DNA of 64,000 bases from Mycobacterium heckeshornense (GCF_016592155.1 NZ_AP024237.1:3162001-3226000), one strand, 5' to 3'; counted from the stretch's first letter, positions 29,233 to 38,806 are shown. Translations and numbers: made by a program. Notes: a model not told the origin generated them from the sequence alone.

Positions 29233-30942
29233 GTGGTTGTCACCCCGGCGCAACTTGAAGCCCGTCGGCCGTTTCCGGCACGGCTGGGCCCAAAGGGCAA
29301 CCTGGTCTACAGACTGATCAGCACTACTGATCACAAGATGATCGGCATCATGTACTGCGTCGCCTGCTTCGTCTTTTTTTTCATCGGCGGCCTGCTGGCC
29401 CTGTTGATGCGCACCGAATTAGCTGCGCCGGGTTTGCAGTTCCTGTCCAACGAGCAGTACAACCAGCTGTTCACCATGCACGGCACGATCATGCTGCTGT
29501 TTTACGCGACCCCGATCGTGTTCGGGTTCGCCAACCTGGTGCTGCCGCTGCAGATCGGCGCGCCTGATGTGGCGTTTCCGCGGCTGAACGCCCTTTCCTT
29601 CTGGCTGTTCGTGTTCGGCGCCACCATCGGGATGGCCGGGTTTATCACACCCGGTGGGGCCGCCGACTTCGGCTGGACCGCCTACACCCCGCTGTCTGAC
29701 GCCATCCACAATCCGGGTGCTGGCGCCGACCTGTGGATTACGGGTCTGATCGTCGCAGGGCTGGGCACCATCCTGGGCGCGGTCAACATGATCACCACCG
29801 TCGTGTGCATGCGCGCCCCGGGCATGACGATGTTCCGGATGCCGATCTTCACCTGGAACATCCTGATCACGTCCATCATGGTGCTGATCGTTTTCCCGCT
29901 GCTGACCGCGGCGCTGTTCGGGCTGGCCGCCGACCGCCACCTGGGTGCTCACATCTACGACCCGGCCAATGGCGGAGTTTTGTTGTGGCAGCACCTGTTC
30001 TGGTTCTTCGGCCACCCCGAGGTCTACATCGTTGCGCTACCGTTCTTCGGCATCGTCAGCGAGATCTTCCCGGTGTTTTCCCGCAAGCCCATCTTCGGCT
30101 ACACCACCCTGGTCTACGCGACGATGACCATCGCCGGACTCTCAACTGCGGTGTGGGCACATCACATGTTCGCTACCGGAGCCGTATTGTTGCCGTTCTT
30201 CAGTTTCATGTCCTATCTGATCGCGGTGCCCACCGGGATCAAGTTCTTCAACTGGATCGGCACCATGTGGAAGGGTCAGCTGACGTTTGAGACCCCGATG
30301 CTGTTCGCGATCGGCTTTGCGGTGACCTTCCTGCTGGGCGGCCTGTCTGGTGTGCTGCTGGCCAGCCCACCGCTGGACTTCCACGTCACCGACACCTATT
30401 TCGTGGTCGCACACTTCCATTACGTGCTGTTTGGCACCATCGTGTTTTCCACCTTCGCCGGAATCTATTTCTGGTTTCCGAAGATGACAGGTCGGCTGCT
30501 GGATGAGCGGCTCGGCAAGCTGCACTTCTGGTTGACGCTGGTCGGTTTTCACACCACGTTTTTGGTGCAGCACTGGCTCGGCGATATGGGCATGCCGCGA
30601 CGCTACGCCGACTATCTGCCTACCGACGGTTTCCAACCGCTGAATGTCGTCTCTACGATCGGGGCGTTCATTCTGGGCGCGTCAATGCTTCCGTTCGTGT
30701 GGAACGTATTTCGCAGCTGGCGCTATGGCGAACCGGTCACCGTCGACGACCCGTGGGGCTACGGCAACTCGCTGGAGTGGGCGACCAGCTGCCCGCCGCC
30801 ACGGCACAACTTCTACGAGCTGCCCCGAATCCGCTCGGAGCGCCCAGCGTTCGAGCTGCACTACCCGCACATGGTGGAACGACTGCGCGCCGAGGCACAC
30901 GTCGGCCGTAAAGAAGCGCAACCGATTTCGGCACCGTCGTGA
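29233..30942 (+). CDS. ctaD: cytochrome c oxidase (aa3 type) subunit I
   Basis: 569 residues from a GTG at 29233 with GGAGG 7 bases upstream. About twelve transmembrane helices and all haem-copper ligand motifs are present: [12 protein letters not shown] (low-spin haem His), [14 protein letters not shown] (CuB His and cross-linked Tyr), WAHHMFATG (CuB His pair) and [10 protein letters not shown] (haem a3 and haem a ligands). It reduces O2 at the membrane. Only subunit I is here; ctaC and ctaE are not adjacent, so this is probably a second ctaD copy, set with a truncated globin and a Cys-motif regulator in an accessory position. Confidence 0.93.
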   Translation: MVVTPAQLEARRPFPARLGPKGNLVYRLISTTDHKMIGIMYCVACFVFFFIGGLLALLMRTELAAPGLQFLSNEQYNQLFTMHGTIMLLFYATPIVFGFANLVLPLQIGAPDVAFPRLNALSFWLFVFGATIGMAGFITPGGAADFGWTAYTPLSDAIHNPGAGADLWITGLIVAGLGTILGAVNMITTVVCMRAPGMTMFRMPIFTWNILITSIMVLIVFPLLTAALFGLAADRHLGAHIYDPANGGVLLWQHLFWFFGHPEVYIVALPFFGIVSEIFPVFSRKPIFGYTTLVYATMTIAGLSTAVWAHHMFATGAVLLPFFSFMSYLIAVPTGIKFFNWIGTMWKGQLTFETPMLFAIGFAVTFLLGGLSGVLLASPPLDFHVTDTYFVVAHFHYVLFGTIVFSTFAGIYFWFPKMTGRLLDERLGKLHFWLTLVGFHTTFLVQHWLGDMGMPRRYADYLPTDGFQPLNVVSTIGAFILGASMLPFVWNVFRSWRYGEPVTVDDPWGYGNSLEWATSCPPPRHNFYELPRIRSERPAFELHYPHMVERLRAEAHVGRKEAQPISAPS

Positions 30943-31127
30943 CCGACAATAGTTGCACCGCAGTGGCGGCCTGCGCAGAAGAGACGATGTCCACGGGGTC
31001 ATCAGCGTGACCGTGGATGCCGAGGTCGGCGAGACACGCCGCCTGCCCGCAGACTGCGCCGTGCCGGTGATTCGACGGGATCTGTTGAGCGTCGAAGAAG
31101 GTGCGCCTGAAGGCGAAGGGAGCCTGT

Positions 31128-31838
31128 ATGAACAGCCAGAGGAGCCAACCGAACGACGGGGTCACCATCCGGCACCCCCGGGTGGTGCAGCGGGTGGGCG
31201 ATGCGCTGATCGGACCCCTGCAACGACTGTTCGAACAGATGAATCCCGCACCAGGGGCCTTCACGGAAAAGGACATTTCGCCCTACTTCTGGCACAACGG
31301 CCGCCTACCGGACAGCGTCGAATACAAAGAGCTGGAGAAGAACGGCTTCCGCGACTGGCGGCTGCGCATCTACGGTCTGGTCGAAAACCCGACAGAGTTC
31401 TCACTTGACGAGTTGAAGGCACTGCCCTACCACGAGCAGATCACCCAGCATATGTGCATCCAGGGCTGGTCAGGTGTAGCCAAATGGGGCGGGGTCTCGA
31501 TGCAGACGATCCTGGACATCGTCAAACCGCTGCCGGAAGCCAAATGGGTGGCGTTCTACTCGATGGGCCTGGGCGGCACCGGCGGCATCTACTACAACGT
31601 GCACCCCATAAAACAGATGAGCCACCACCTGACCATGCTGGCCTACAACATGAACGACGAACCTTTGACCTACGGCCACGGGGCACCGTTGCGGCTGCGC
31701 AACGAACTCCAGCATGGCTTCAAACAGGTGAAGTGGATCAAAGGGATCGAGTTCCTCGCTCACTATTCTGAAATCGGCAGCGGTCACGGCGGCTACAGCG
31801 AAGACCACAAGTATTTCGGACGCCACCAGACCATCTAG
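31128..31838 (+). CDS. molybdopterin-dependent oxidoreductase (YedY/sulfite-oxidase fold)
   Basis: 236 residues from the ATG at 31128 preceded by GGGAG. It has the sulfite-oxidase-fold molybdopterin domain: HEQITQHMCIQGWSGVAKWGGV supplies the Mo-binding cysteine, and GGIYYNVHPIKQMSHH and YGHGAPLRLRNELQHGFKQVKWI follow. No twin-arginine signal is apparent, so it seems cytoplasmic or processed differently from MsrP. The substrate may be sulfite or an S-/N-oxide. Its stop codon TAG forms part of the CTAG target duplicated by the following IS; the coding sequence is intact. Confidence 0.88.
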   Translation: MNSQRSQPNDGVTIRHPRVVQRVGDALIGPLQRLFEQMNPAPGAFTEKDISPYFWHNGRLPDSVEYKELEKNGFRDWRLRIYGLVENPTEFSLDELKALPYHEQITQHMCIQGWSGVAKWGGVSMQTILDIVKPLPEAKWVAFYSMGLGGTGGIYYNVHPIKQMSHHLTMLAYNMNDEPLTYGHGAPLRLRNELQHGFKQVKWIKGIEFLAHYSEIGSGHGGYSEDHKYFGRHQTI

Positions 31839-31855
31839 GGCGGTGCTGTTTTAGT
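31839..31855. repeat. IS left terminal inverted repeat
   Basis: GGCGGTGCTGTTTTAGT matches the right end at 13 of 17 positions in inverted orientation. Preceded by the CTAG copy at 31835-31838, which contains the upstream gene's stop codon. Confidence 0.75.
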
Positions 31856-31914
31856 CGCTGACTTTCGGCGTGCCTGAGCGGATTTCGCGTAGGTGGTCGA
31901 CGAGGATCTGATGT

Positions 31915-33609
31915 GTGGCTTTGGGACGGGAGGATCGGCAGGGCCGGTTCGATGACGTGATGCTGCTGGTGGGTGATCAGCTGCCGGCGGGCAGTATTTA
32001 CCGGCTGTTGGCCGAGCACGGCGGTGCACTGTTTGACGATGACTATTTCGCTGATCTGTTCAAGCGCTCGGCGCTGGGTCGACCGACGGTGCCGGCGCGG
32101 GTGATGGCCACAGTGATGCTGCTGCAGGCCTATGAGGGATTGTCGGATCGGGAGGCGTGTGACCGGTTGGCCTTTGATCTGCGCTGGAAAGCGGCCGCCG
32201 GGTTGACGGTGGACGCCGAGGCTTTTCATCCCACGGTGCTGGTCGGCATGCGCAACCGGCTACGCGCATCGGATCGGCCACGGCGGTTGTTCGAGGACGT
32301 GAACACCACCGCGCGAGCGGCGGGGTTGTTGCGGGGACGACGCCGGGTGCTGGATTCGACGCCGCTGTTGGATGCGGTGGCCACCCAGGACACGGTGATC
32401 CAGCTGCGGGCCGCGATCCGCAAACTGCTGACCGTGGCTGATCGGGCCGATCCGGAAGTGGCCGGTGCGGTGCGCACCGTGCTGACCCGCGACGATGACT
32501 ACGCCAGCCTGGGCAAACCACCGTGTGACTGGGATGACCCCAAAGCGCGTGAAGCCTTGGTCGATGCGCTGGTGCGCGACGCCAACGCCGCACTGGAGGC
32601 CCTCGATGGCCGCAAGCTCGATGGGGCACTCAGTGAGGCGGTCGAGTTGTTGGCGCTGGTGGCCGGCCAAGACGTCGAAGCCGGCGACGACGGAATCTTC
32701 CGCATTGCCCGGCGAGTGGCCAAAGACCGGATGATCTCCACCGTCGATACCGAAGCCCGCCATGGGCATAAGTCGCGGGCGCGGACCTTCGATGGCTACA
32801 AGTCCCATCTGGGTATCGACCCCGACGACGAGCTGATCACCGGGGTGGCCATCACCGCGGCCAACGCCGCCGACCGTGAGGTCATCGATGAGCTGTTGGG
32901 CAACCCCGCCACCGACATCAGAAGTGCTGCACCCGCCACCGCCCCCGACACCGACAGCAGCACCGATGCCGCCACCGATGCCGATGCCGATGCCGATGCC
33001 GATGAAACGATCACCGATCACGGCGAGCATGTGCACAACGAGTCGGAGCCGAACGTCTTTGAGGTGTATGGCGATTCGGCTTACGCCGATGGGGCCACCC
33101 TGGATGAGCAGACCGGGCGGGGTCATGACATGCGCGCCAAGGTGCCCCCGGTGCGCAACGCCAACGGCTATTCCAAAGACCGGTTCGGTATCGACCTGGC
33201 CGCCGGCACCGTGACCTGCCCGGCCGAGCACACCGTGGCGATCAGCACCGGCCGACGTCAGCAGGTCGCTCGCTTCGGTGCGTTCTGTGGGTCCTGCCCA
33301 CTGCAGGCGGAGTGCACCAAAGCCCGTCGCGGGCGGGTGATCACCATCCATGCCCATGAAGCCGCCCTGCAGCACGCCAAGGCCCGCCAACGCGATCCGG
33401 CCTGGCAGGCCGATTACCGAACGTATCGGCCGGTCGTGGAACGCAAGATCAGTCACTTCACCCGCCGCCCCTGGGGTGGTCGCAAGGCGCGGTGCCGCGG
33501 CCAAAAACGCATCCTGACCGACATCCTGGCCCGAGCAGGAGCGATCAACCTCGCCCGGTTGGCCACCTTGGGCTTGCACCCACACGCCGGGGGTTGGGCC
33601 ATCGCCTGA
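31915..33609 (+). CDS. IS1182-family DDE transposase
   Basis: 564 residues, start GTG 31915. The N-terminal helical DNA-binding domain has LGRPTVPARVMATVMLLQAY and DREACDRLAFDLRWKAAAGL, as in IS1182/IS5-related transposases. The DDE core begins at VLDSTPLLDA (first Asp), continues with YGDSAYADG (second Asp) and ends near VERKISHFTRRPWGGRKARCRG (the conserved Glu region). A short zinc-like FGAFCGSCPLQAECTKARRG lies between. An acidic low-complexity insert (DADADADAD) interrupts the region before the second Asp. The frame is intact. Confidence 0.93.
   Translation: MALGREDRQGRFDDVMLLVGDQLPAGSIYRLLAEHGGALFDDDYFADLFKRSALGRPTVPARVMATVMLLQAYEGLSDREACDRLAFDLRWKAAAGLTVDAEAFHPTVLVGMRNRLRASDRPRRLFEDVNTTARAAGLLRGRRRVLDSTPLLDAVATQDTVIQLRAAIRKLLTVADRADPEVAGAVRTVLTRDDDYASLGKPPCDWDDPKAREALVDALVRDANAALEALDGRKLDGALSEAVELLALVAGQDVEAGDDGIFRIARRVAKDRMISTVDTEARHGHKSRARTFDGYKSHLGIDPDDELITGVAITAANAADREVIDELLGNPATDIRSAAPATAPDTDSSTDAATDADADADADETITDHGEHVHNESEPNVFEVYGDSAYADGATLDEQTGRGHDMRAKVPPVRNANGYSKDRFGIDLAAGTVTCPAEHTVAISTGRRQQVARFGAFCGSCPLQAECTKARRGRVITIHAHEAALQHAKARQRDPAWQADYRTYRPVVERKISHFTRRPWGGRKARCRGQKRILTDILARAGAINLARLATLGLHPHAGGWAIA
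32974..33003 (+). repeat. GCCGAT hexanucleotide microsatellite inside the transposase
   Basis: Five units in a row (the first is ACCGAT) encode alternating Asp-Ala, preceded by further degenerate ACCGATGCC copies from 32962. Such in-frame repeats change length by slippage; here they extend a surface loop of the transposase. Confidence 0.8.
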
Positions 33610-33721
33610 TCCGGGACCACCGGGCCACCCGGCCGCACGGCTACCCCGATCAGATCAGCCAGCGAAAGCCATCACAGCCGTCGAAATCTCGATACCGCCA
33701 AATCCCCGCCCCACGGGGGTC

Positions 33722-33738
33722 ACTACATCAGCGCCGTC
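33722..33738. repeat. IS right terminal inverted repeat
   Basis: ACTACATCAGCGCCGTC is the right end, complementary to the left end at most positions and followed by the second CTAG copy at 33739-33742. Confidence 0.72.
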
Positions 33739-33822
33739 CTAGGCCAGCCGAAAGCATTGGAGACACATGTGCCAAACGGTTGAACTCGGCCGGGAGGTGA
33801 CGACACGCGCCGTTTACCATAG

Positions 33823-34911
33823 GCTCTCCGGGGTCTCGGACGATTCGATGGTTTCAACCGACATCATCCCGAGCTGTTATCCGGTGCCGAACCCGCCACG
33901 GTATTCCGGCTCATCGCCGAGAAGGCGCTCGAGCTGACCGGCGCCGCAGCCGTCATAGTGGTTGTTCCCGTCGACGAGGACACCCCCGCTGCGGATGTTG
34001 CGGAGTTGGTCGAAAGAGTCGGTGACACAGTGACTTCCAGCATCGAGCAGACCATCCCGGTGGCAGGCACAGCGGTCGGAGATGCCTTCGCGACGCGCAC
34101 CGCGAGGCGGGTCGACCGGATCGAGCTGGAAGGTGTCGACAGTGCCGGGCCTGCGCTCATCCTGCCGCTGCGGGCCGCTGACACCGTCGCGGGTGTCGTT
34201 GTCGTGGCGCGCCACAACGGGTCGCGCCCATTCAGCGACGAACAACTCGACATAATGGCCGCCTTCGCCGATCAGGCCACGCTGGCCTGGCAGTTGGCCA
34301 CCACACAGCGCCGGATGCGCGAGCTCGACGTGCTGACCGAACGGGACCGGATTGCTCGGGACCTTCACGACCACGTCATCCAGCGGCTATTCGCTGTTGG
34401 TCTAGGCCTGCAGGGCACCATCCCGCGGGCCCGCTATCTCGACGTGCGACAACGACTCTCCCAGGCGGTGGATGATCTGCAGGCGGTCATCTCAGAAATC
34501 CGGACCGCCATCTTCGACTTACACGGCGAATCGCCTGGAATCACCCCGCTGCGGCAACGGCTCACCGACGCGGTCAGCCAGTTCGCCGACTCCGGGTTAT
34601 ACACCACCGTGCAATACATCGGCCCGCTGTCGGTGGTCGACGGCATACTGGCCGATCACGCCGAAGCCGTTGTGCGGGAAGCGGTCAGCAATGCCGTTCG
34701 ACATGCGCACGCCACCACCTTGACCGTGCGGGTGAAGGTGGAAGACGAGCTGTGTATCGAGGTGATCGACAACGGCTGCGGGATGCCCGAGAACATTACC
34801 GCTAGTGGCCTGACAAACTTGCGTCGGCGAGCGGAGCAGGCCAGCGGTGCTTTCACGCTCGAAGCCCACCGGGCGGCGGTACCCTGCTGCGATGGTCGGT
34901 GCCACTGGTAG
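33823..34911 (+). pseudogene. devS/dosS histidine kinase remnant (lacks haem GAF, C-terminal frameshift)
   Basis: Homology to DevS begins around 33868 ([20 protein letters not shown], the start of the second GAF domain) and runs through the dimerisation/phosphorylation helix ([18 protein letters not shown]) and the ATPase N box ([15 protein letters not shown]) and G1 box (VIDNGCGMPENI). The first, haem-binding GAF is missing, and an in-frame stop lies at 33820. No credible start precedes a GTG at 33958. Near 34865 a one-base loss shifts the frame: the other frame reads PPGGGTLLRWSVPL, the normal ending. It could still make a soluble, sensorless kinase, but decay is more likely. A full copy is at 43532-45244. 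Confidence 0.75.
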
Positions 34912-34969
34912 CACCAGCTGACAGTGCGCCAGAGTAACGGGTAACGCTACACCCGATACCAAACTTTGC

Positions 34970-35971
34970 TCATGCAAAGATTTTTGCCTCACTCTCGATC
35001 GACCACTCAACAACGTCGGAGAGCTGGCGGCGCGGTGTCGGTGGCAACGGATCGGCGTTGACCAGCGCCCAGCCCACCCGAAGCAGCATCTGGGGATAAC
35101 CGCTGGTGCCGAACACGTCGGAGCGGACCGCTTCGCGCGTCTCGGCAATCTCCAGTGGCTCGGTGACCGGGCAACTGGCCAGTCCCATCGCCGTCGCGGT
35201 AAGCAGCACCGCGCTGGTGGCTTCGCCGGCGCGCAGCCAGGCCAGCCGGTCATCGGTCTCGGTGCCGAGCACCAGAATCACGGCGCTGTCCTCAGCTGGT
35301 GAGGCGCCCAGCGGCTGCGCCAGGGCCGGACCGGCGAAGATGCGGCCAGGTATCGGCGCAGCGCAGTCGTGCTCCGGGATATTGCGGGCGGGAATGCCGG
35401 CCACCGAGCCGTATCGCCCACTCCACCTGGTGATCTCGGCGAGGTACTCGTAATTCATTGCATGGCTCCGAACGGCACGCGCCACAATCTGATTCAGCGT
35501 GTCTACGGCGTCGACCCGACGCAGCAGGATCCCCATGCGGGCGGCCCGGGCGGTCATTTGAGCGATATCACCCGCCGCGACCGGCCAGGAACTATAGTGT
35601 CGCCGGTCGGTTCGCCGCTGCGGGATCGCCGCAGCCAGCATGACGTCGGCCTGATCGGCATTAGCGGGGTCTACCGCGATGGTTGCCAAATGGTTGGTGT
35701 TGGCGGGGTTGGGCAGACGATGCACTCTGGCCCGCCAGCCCATCGCTGCCAGCGCGATCACACAGTGGTTCAGCGCCGCACCGCAACTCAGGATCAGATC
35801 CCGGCCGCTTGGATCGGTGTAGGGTAGCTGCAGGCTCGGCTCGACGTACAAATGCAGTGCATCGTCGCCTACCCGCCAGCGCCATGGTTGCGAGTTGTAA
35901 ATGGATGGTGCCCGGCTGGCCAACGCGAGAACCGTGCGAATTACCTTCGCATCTGGGAAGTAAGCCTTCAT
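34970..35971 (-). CDS. Rv3131-type putative nitroreductase
   Basis: 333 residues; the ATG at 35971 gives MKAYFPDAKVIRTV, the family N-terminus. Typical features: LASRAPSIYNSQPWRWRV, DPSGRDLILSCGAALNH, PQRRTDRRHYSSWPV and the late ATAMGLASCPVTEPLEI then PQMLLRVGWALVNADPLPPTPRR. This is the nitroreductase-fold family induced by DosR in mycobacteria; FMN binding and enzymatic activity are unproved for several members. It is divergent from tgs1, exactly as Rv3131 and tgs1 are in M. tuberculosis, and two DosR-like boxes lie between them. Confidence 0.88.
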   Translation of the reverse strand: MKAYFPDAKVIRTVLALASRAPSIYNSQPWRWRVGDDALHLYVEPSLQLPYTDPSGRDLILSCGAALNHCVIALAAMGWRARVHRLPNPANTNHLATIAVDPANADQADVMLAAAIPQRRTDRRHYSSWPVAAGDIAQMTARAARMGILLRRVDAVDTLNQIVARAVRSHAMNYEYLAEITRWSGRYGSVAGIPARNIPEHDCAAPIPGRIFAGPALAQPLGASPAEDSAVILVLGTETDDRLAWLRAGEATSAVLLTATAMGLASCPVTEPLEIAETREAVRSDVFGTSGYPQMLLRVGWALVNADPLPPTPRRQLSDVVEWSIESEAKIFA

Positions 35972-36063
35972 CGGCTCCGCTGCCTTCCTCCATAGCACAC
36001 CTGCTGACTCCTCCACCGTCCCGCGCCCTAGTCACCCCGACTAGAGCATGAAGCCCTGAACTG

Positions 36064-36083
36064 TCAGGGACTTTGGGCCACAA
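36064..36083. promoter_or_regulatory. candidate DosR box (nitroreductase side)
   Basis: TCAGGGACTTTGGGCCACAA agrees with the DosR consensus TTSGGGACTWWAGTCCCSAA at about 15 of 20 positions. It lies about 93 bp upstream of the Rv3131-type gene. Confidence 0.6.
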
Positions 36084-36239
36084 TTAGTTGCCGCCGCGGC
36101 GTATCCAAGAGGGAACCTCAGCTAGTGGTTGCGCTCGGAGGTGTGCCACCGGACACGCGACCCATCCGGCACCCAATCGCCAAGCGGCGTAAGGAGATAT
36201 GGGGGTATCGGGATTAGAGACCACCCAGGATCTTACAAG

Positions 36240-36259
36240 TTCGGGACCTTTGACCCCTA
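36240..36259. promoter_or_regulatory. candidate DosR box (tgs1 side)
   Basis: TTCGGGACCTTTGACCCCTA matches about 16 of 20 positions of the DosR consensus TTSGGGACTWWAGTCCCSAA. It lies 65 bp upstream of the tgs1 GTG, an expected activator position. Confidence 0.7.
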
Positions 36260-36323
36260 ACGTCTCAGCTCCGCCGGGCGGATACTGTAACTGTTAGTTT
36301 CAGATAGCTGTGAGGTACCGGCG

Positions 36324-37730
36324 GTGGAGCACTTAACGACATTTGACGCCGGCTTTCTGGGAGCCGAAGACTCCGACCAACGCATCAGCCTGGCCATCGG
36401 AGGTTTAGCGGTTCTCGAGGGGCCGATGCCTGACCACGAAGTTCTGACAGCAACGCTGGAGCAGCGGATCAGTACCTGTCCCCGGTTCGCACAGCGGCTG
36501 CGGCGACGTCCGTTCGACCTGGGTCCGCCCGAATGGGTGGATGCCATCGATTTCAACCTCGCCCACCACGTGCGGCGCGTTGCGCTGCCACGTCCCGGCC
36601 ACGACGCAGACCTGTATCAACTAGTCGCCGATGTGATGTCACGGCGGCTGGACCGGAGCCGCCCGCTATGGGAAATCTGGGTGATCGAAGGCCTCGATAA
36701 TGGCAGGTGGGCGATGCTGATTAAGGTCCACCACTGCATCGCCGATGGAATAGCTACGGCGCATATGCTCGCCGGCCTGTCCGACGGCGGCATCCACAAC
36801 AGTTTCGTCAGCCGTATACGCGCCGACGCAAACCCCCGAAACGCCATCAAAGCACCTGGATTCGGCGCCAACCCGGTCAATTGGGCGAGCCAACTCTGGG
36901 GCACCGCAGCCATGGTAACGACAACTACTGCGCGTGCGGCCCGCGGCGCCGCTGAACTTGCGGTTGGCCTGCTGCGCCCAACGTCCTCATCGCTGAACGG
37001 ACCGATCACGAGCCTGCGCCGTTACAGCGCGGCGCGAGTCTCACTCGACGACATCCGAAAGGTGTGCCAGACATTCGACGTCACCATCAACGATGTCGCA
37101 CTGGCCGCACTCGCCGAGAGTTACCGCGCGGTCTTGATCCGCCGAGGCGAACAGCCGCTACCCGAGTCGCTGCGCACACTGGTACCGGTGTCGATGCGAT
37201 CTGGCGATGCGGCCGAGAACACCGGAAACCAAGTCTCTGTGATGCTTCCTTACCTGCCGGTCGAGGAGGAGAACGCGGTTCGGCGGTTGCGACTGGTCCA
37301 TTCCCGGCTGTCTAGGACCAAGGCCACCGGACAACGTCAGGCCGGGCATGCGTTCGTCTCACTTGCCAACCGCATTCCGTTCGCCCTGACAGCTTGGGCC
37401 CTACGGCTGGCGACCCGACTGCCGCAGCGCGGTGTGGTGACCCTCGCCACGAATGTGCCGGGCCCACGCGAACCGCTACAGATTATGGGCCGCAAGGTGA
37501 TCCGCGTGCTGCCAATCCCGCCGATCGCGATGCAGCTGCGAACTGGTGTCGCGATGCTCAGTTATGCCAACGACCTGTTCTTCGGCATCCTGGCTGACTT
37601 CGACAGTGTGCCCGACGTCGATGAGATCGCCCGCGGGATCGAAATCGCGGTGGCACGGCTGGTGGCGGTTTGTAAGAGGCATAAGACCGCGCGCGATCAC
37701 CGAGGACTGCATCTCGTCACGACTGCGTAA
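36324..37730 (+). CDS. tgs1: wax ester/triacylglycerol synthase (WS/DGAT), Tgs1-like
   Basis: 468 residues from a GTG at 36324. The condensing-enzyme motif HHCIADG (residues 136-142) is intact, PLWEIWVIEGL precedes it, and NDVALAALAESYR and VTLATNVPGPREPL follow. It esterifies diacylglycerol with acyl-CoA to store triacylglycerol, typically during hypoxia-induced dormancy. Neighbour, orientation and N-terminus (MEHLTTFDAGFLGAED) match M. tuberculosis tgs1 (Rv3130c). A strong DosR box lies upstream. Confidence 0.93.
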   Translation: MEHLTTFDAGFLGAEDSDQRISLAIGGLAVLEGPMPDHEVLTATLEQRISTCPRFAQRLRRRPFDLGPPEWVDAIDFNLAHHVRRVALPRPGHDADLYQLVADVMSRRLDRSRPLWEIWVIEGLDNGRWAMLIKVHHCIADGIATAHMLAGLSDGGIHNSFVSRIRADANPRNAIKAPGFGANPVNWASQLWGTAAMVTTTTARAARGAAELAVGLLRPTSSSLNGPITSLRRYSAARVSLDDIRKVCQTFDVTINDVALAALAESYRAVLIRRGEQPLPESLRTLVPVSMRSGDAAENTGNQVSVMLPYLPVEEENAVRRLRLVHSRLSRTKATGQRQAGHAFVSLANRIPFALTAWALRLATRLPQRGVVTLATNVPGPREPLQIMGRKVIRVLPIPPIAMQLRTGVAMLSYANDLFFGILADFDSVPDVDEIARGIEIAVARLVAVCKRHKTARDHRGLHLVTTA

Positions 37731-37760
37731 TACCGGTGGATGACGACCACGGAGCAGCCG

Positions 37761-38741
37761 TCAATCCCGCACACACAAGACATCGTCGAGTGGCCGCCGC
37801 GGCGTGGCGGGCGGCAGTTCTTCCATGGCGGGCGCCACGCCCACACGTATAAAGACTTGGGGCATAATTTCCTGTCCCAGGCACGCCTCGACCATCTCAC
37901 GAGTGACACGGACCTCGGTGATGTGAGTTACCGGACAGGTGGCCAAGCCGGCCATTGTGCATTCCAGCAAAACGGCAGACAGGGCTTCGCCCGTTGCCAA
38001 TGCGGCAGCCGGACTGTCGTCGCCGGTGGACAGTAGCAGCATCATCGACTTGTCTTCCGGGACTTCGGTGCGCCTCTCACTGTGGTGCATGACCGGGAAC
38101 ACCCGCCTAACGTCGACCCGGTCACCCTCGGCCGCTGACACCAGCGAACTGTACGGGATGCCCTCTGATGCCTCGAATGGTGCTGTCCACCAGCCAAGTT
38201 CGGTGTGATACCGGGAATCGTAGAGCCGCAGCGAATCGGCGAGCTGGGATGCATCTGCCAGGCAGGAACGCATGTCCTCGGGCATCACGTCGAGACGCAC
38301 CATATCGTTGTCGACGGCGTCGCGGAGCACCGGCTCAAGCGATTCCCAGTCGGTAGGCGCCATGAATGGCAGCCGGTCGGTGCGGCGTACCAAAATGGCG
38401 TCAGCGCGGCGGCGCTGGACATCAGTCACAGACTTCATCGGGGTGAAACGAATCGACGCCAGATGATCCGGATCGTTAGGATGCGGAAACCGGCCTACCT
38501 GGGCCTGCCAACCGGCTGCCGCCATCGCTGCTCGAAGGTGATCGAGCACGGCGCCGCAACCGATCAACGCCTCCCGCCCCGACCGGTCGGAAAGCGTCAC
38601 TCGACTCCGATCAAGGAACAGGTGCAATTGGCCGTCTTCTTCTATCCACCGCCAGGGCTGGGCGTTATAGAGCGACGGTGCACGACACGCCAACCGCACC
38701 GCGTCCTTGATGACATCGATTCCCACCGTCGTGACAGCCAT
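37761..38741 (-). CDS. acg: Acg-type putative nitroreductase
   Basis: 326 residues closely resembling Acg (Rv2032): VIKDAVRLACRAPSLYNAQPWRW, RSGREALIGCGAVLDHLR, LVRRTDRLPFMAP, RLYDSRYHTELGWWTAPFE, and the ending PPATPRRPLDDVLCVRD. The two nitroreductase half-domains are present in one chain. M. tuberculosis Acg is DosR-induced; it binds FMN, but no reductase activity has been shown. It is convergent with tgs1 (30 bp between stops). A GGGGACC-type DosR box lies upstream. Confidence 0.9.
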   Translation of the reverse strand: MAVTTVGIDVIKDAVRLACRAPSLYNAQPWRWIEEDGQLHLFLDRSRVTLSDRSGREALIGCGAVLDHLRAAMAAAGWQAQVGRFPHPNDPDHLASIRFTPMKSVTDVQRRRADAILVRRTDRLPFMAPTDWESLEPVLRDAVDNDMVRLDVMPEDMRSCLADASQLADSLRLYDSRYHTELGWWTAPFEASEGIPYSSLVSAAEGDRVDVRRVFPVMHHSERRTEVPEDKSMMLLLSTGDDSPAAALATGEALSAVLLECTMAGLATCPVTHITEVRVTREMVEACLGQEIMPQVFIRVGVAPAMEELPPATPRRPLDDVLCVRD

Positions 38742-38786
38742 ATTTCCCTACCTGCCATCAACCCTCCTCTGAAACCGCTGGCAGCG

Positions 38787-38806
38787 GCAGGGTAATTGGT
38801 CCCCGC
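38787..38806. promoter_or_regulatory. candidate DosR box upstream of acg
   Basis: Read on the minus strand, GCGGGGACCAATTACCCTGC has the conserved GGGGAC core and CCC half-site, with about 11 of 20 consensus matches. It lies about 46-65 bp upstream of the acg start. Confidence 0.45.

Larger units (their letters stand above)
31839..33738 (+). mobile_element. IS1182-family insertion sequence, 1.9 kb, CTAG target duplication
   Basis: The ends form an imperfect inverted repeat: the left end begins GGCGGTGCTGTTTTAGT and the right end, reverse complemented, GACGGCGCTGATGTAGT. CTAG occurs immediately outside both ends (31835-31838 and 33739-33742), consistent with a 4-bp target duplication. One transposase gene fills the element. 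Insertion just behind the YedY-like gene left its TAG stop in place. The element appears complete, so it may be active. Confidence 0.85.

Noticed and set aside
32260..33585. 441-codon minus-strand frame under the transposase
   Set aside because: Low-complexity shadow (Gly/Ile repeats from the GCCGAT microsatellite) of a clear transposase.
33700..33722. CCCC-GCCCCAC-GGGGG hairpin near the IS right end as a transcription terminator or DosR site
   Set aside because: It lies inside the element and lacks the GGGAC...GTCCC pattern and a T-tract.
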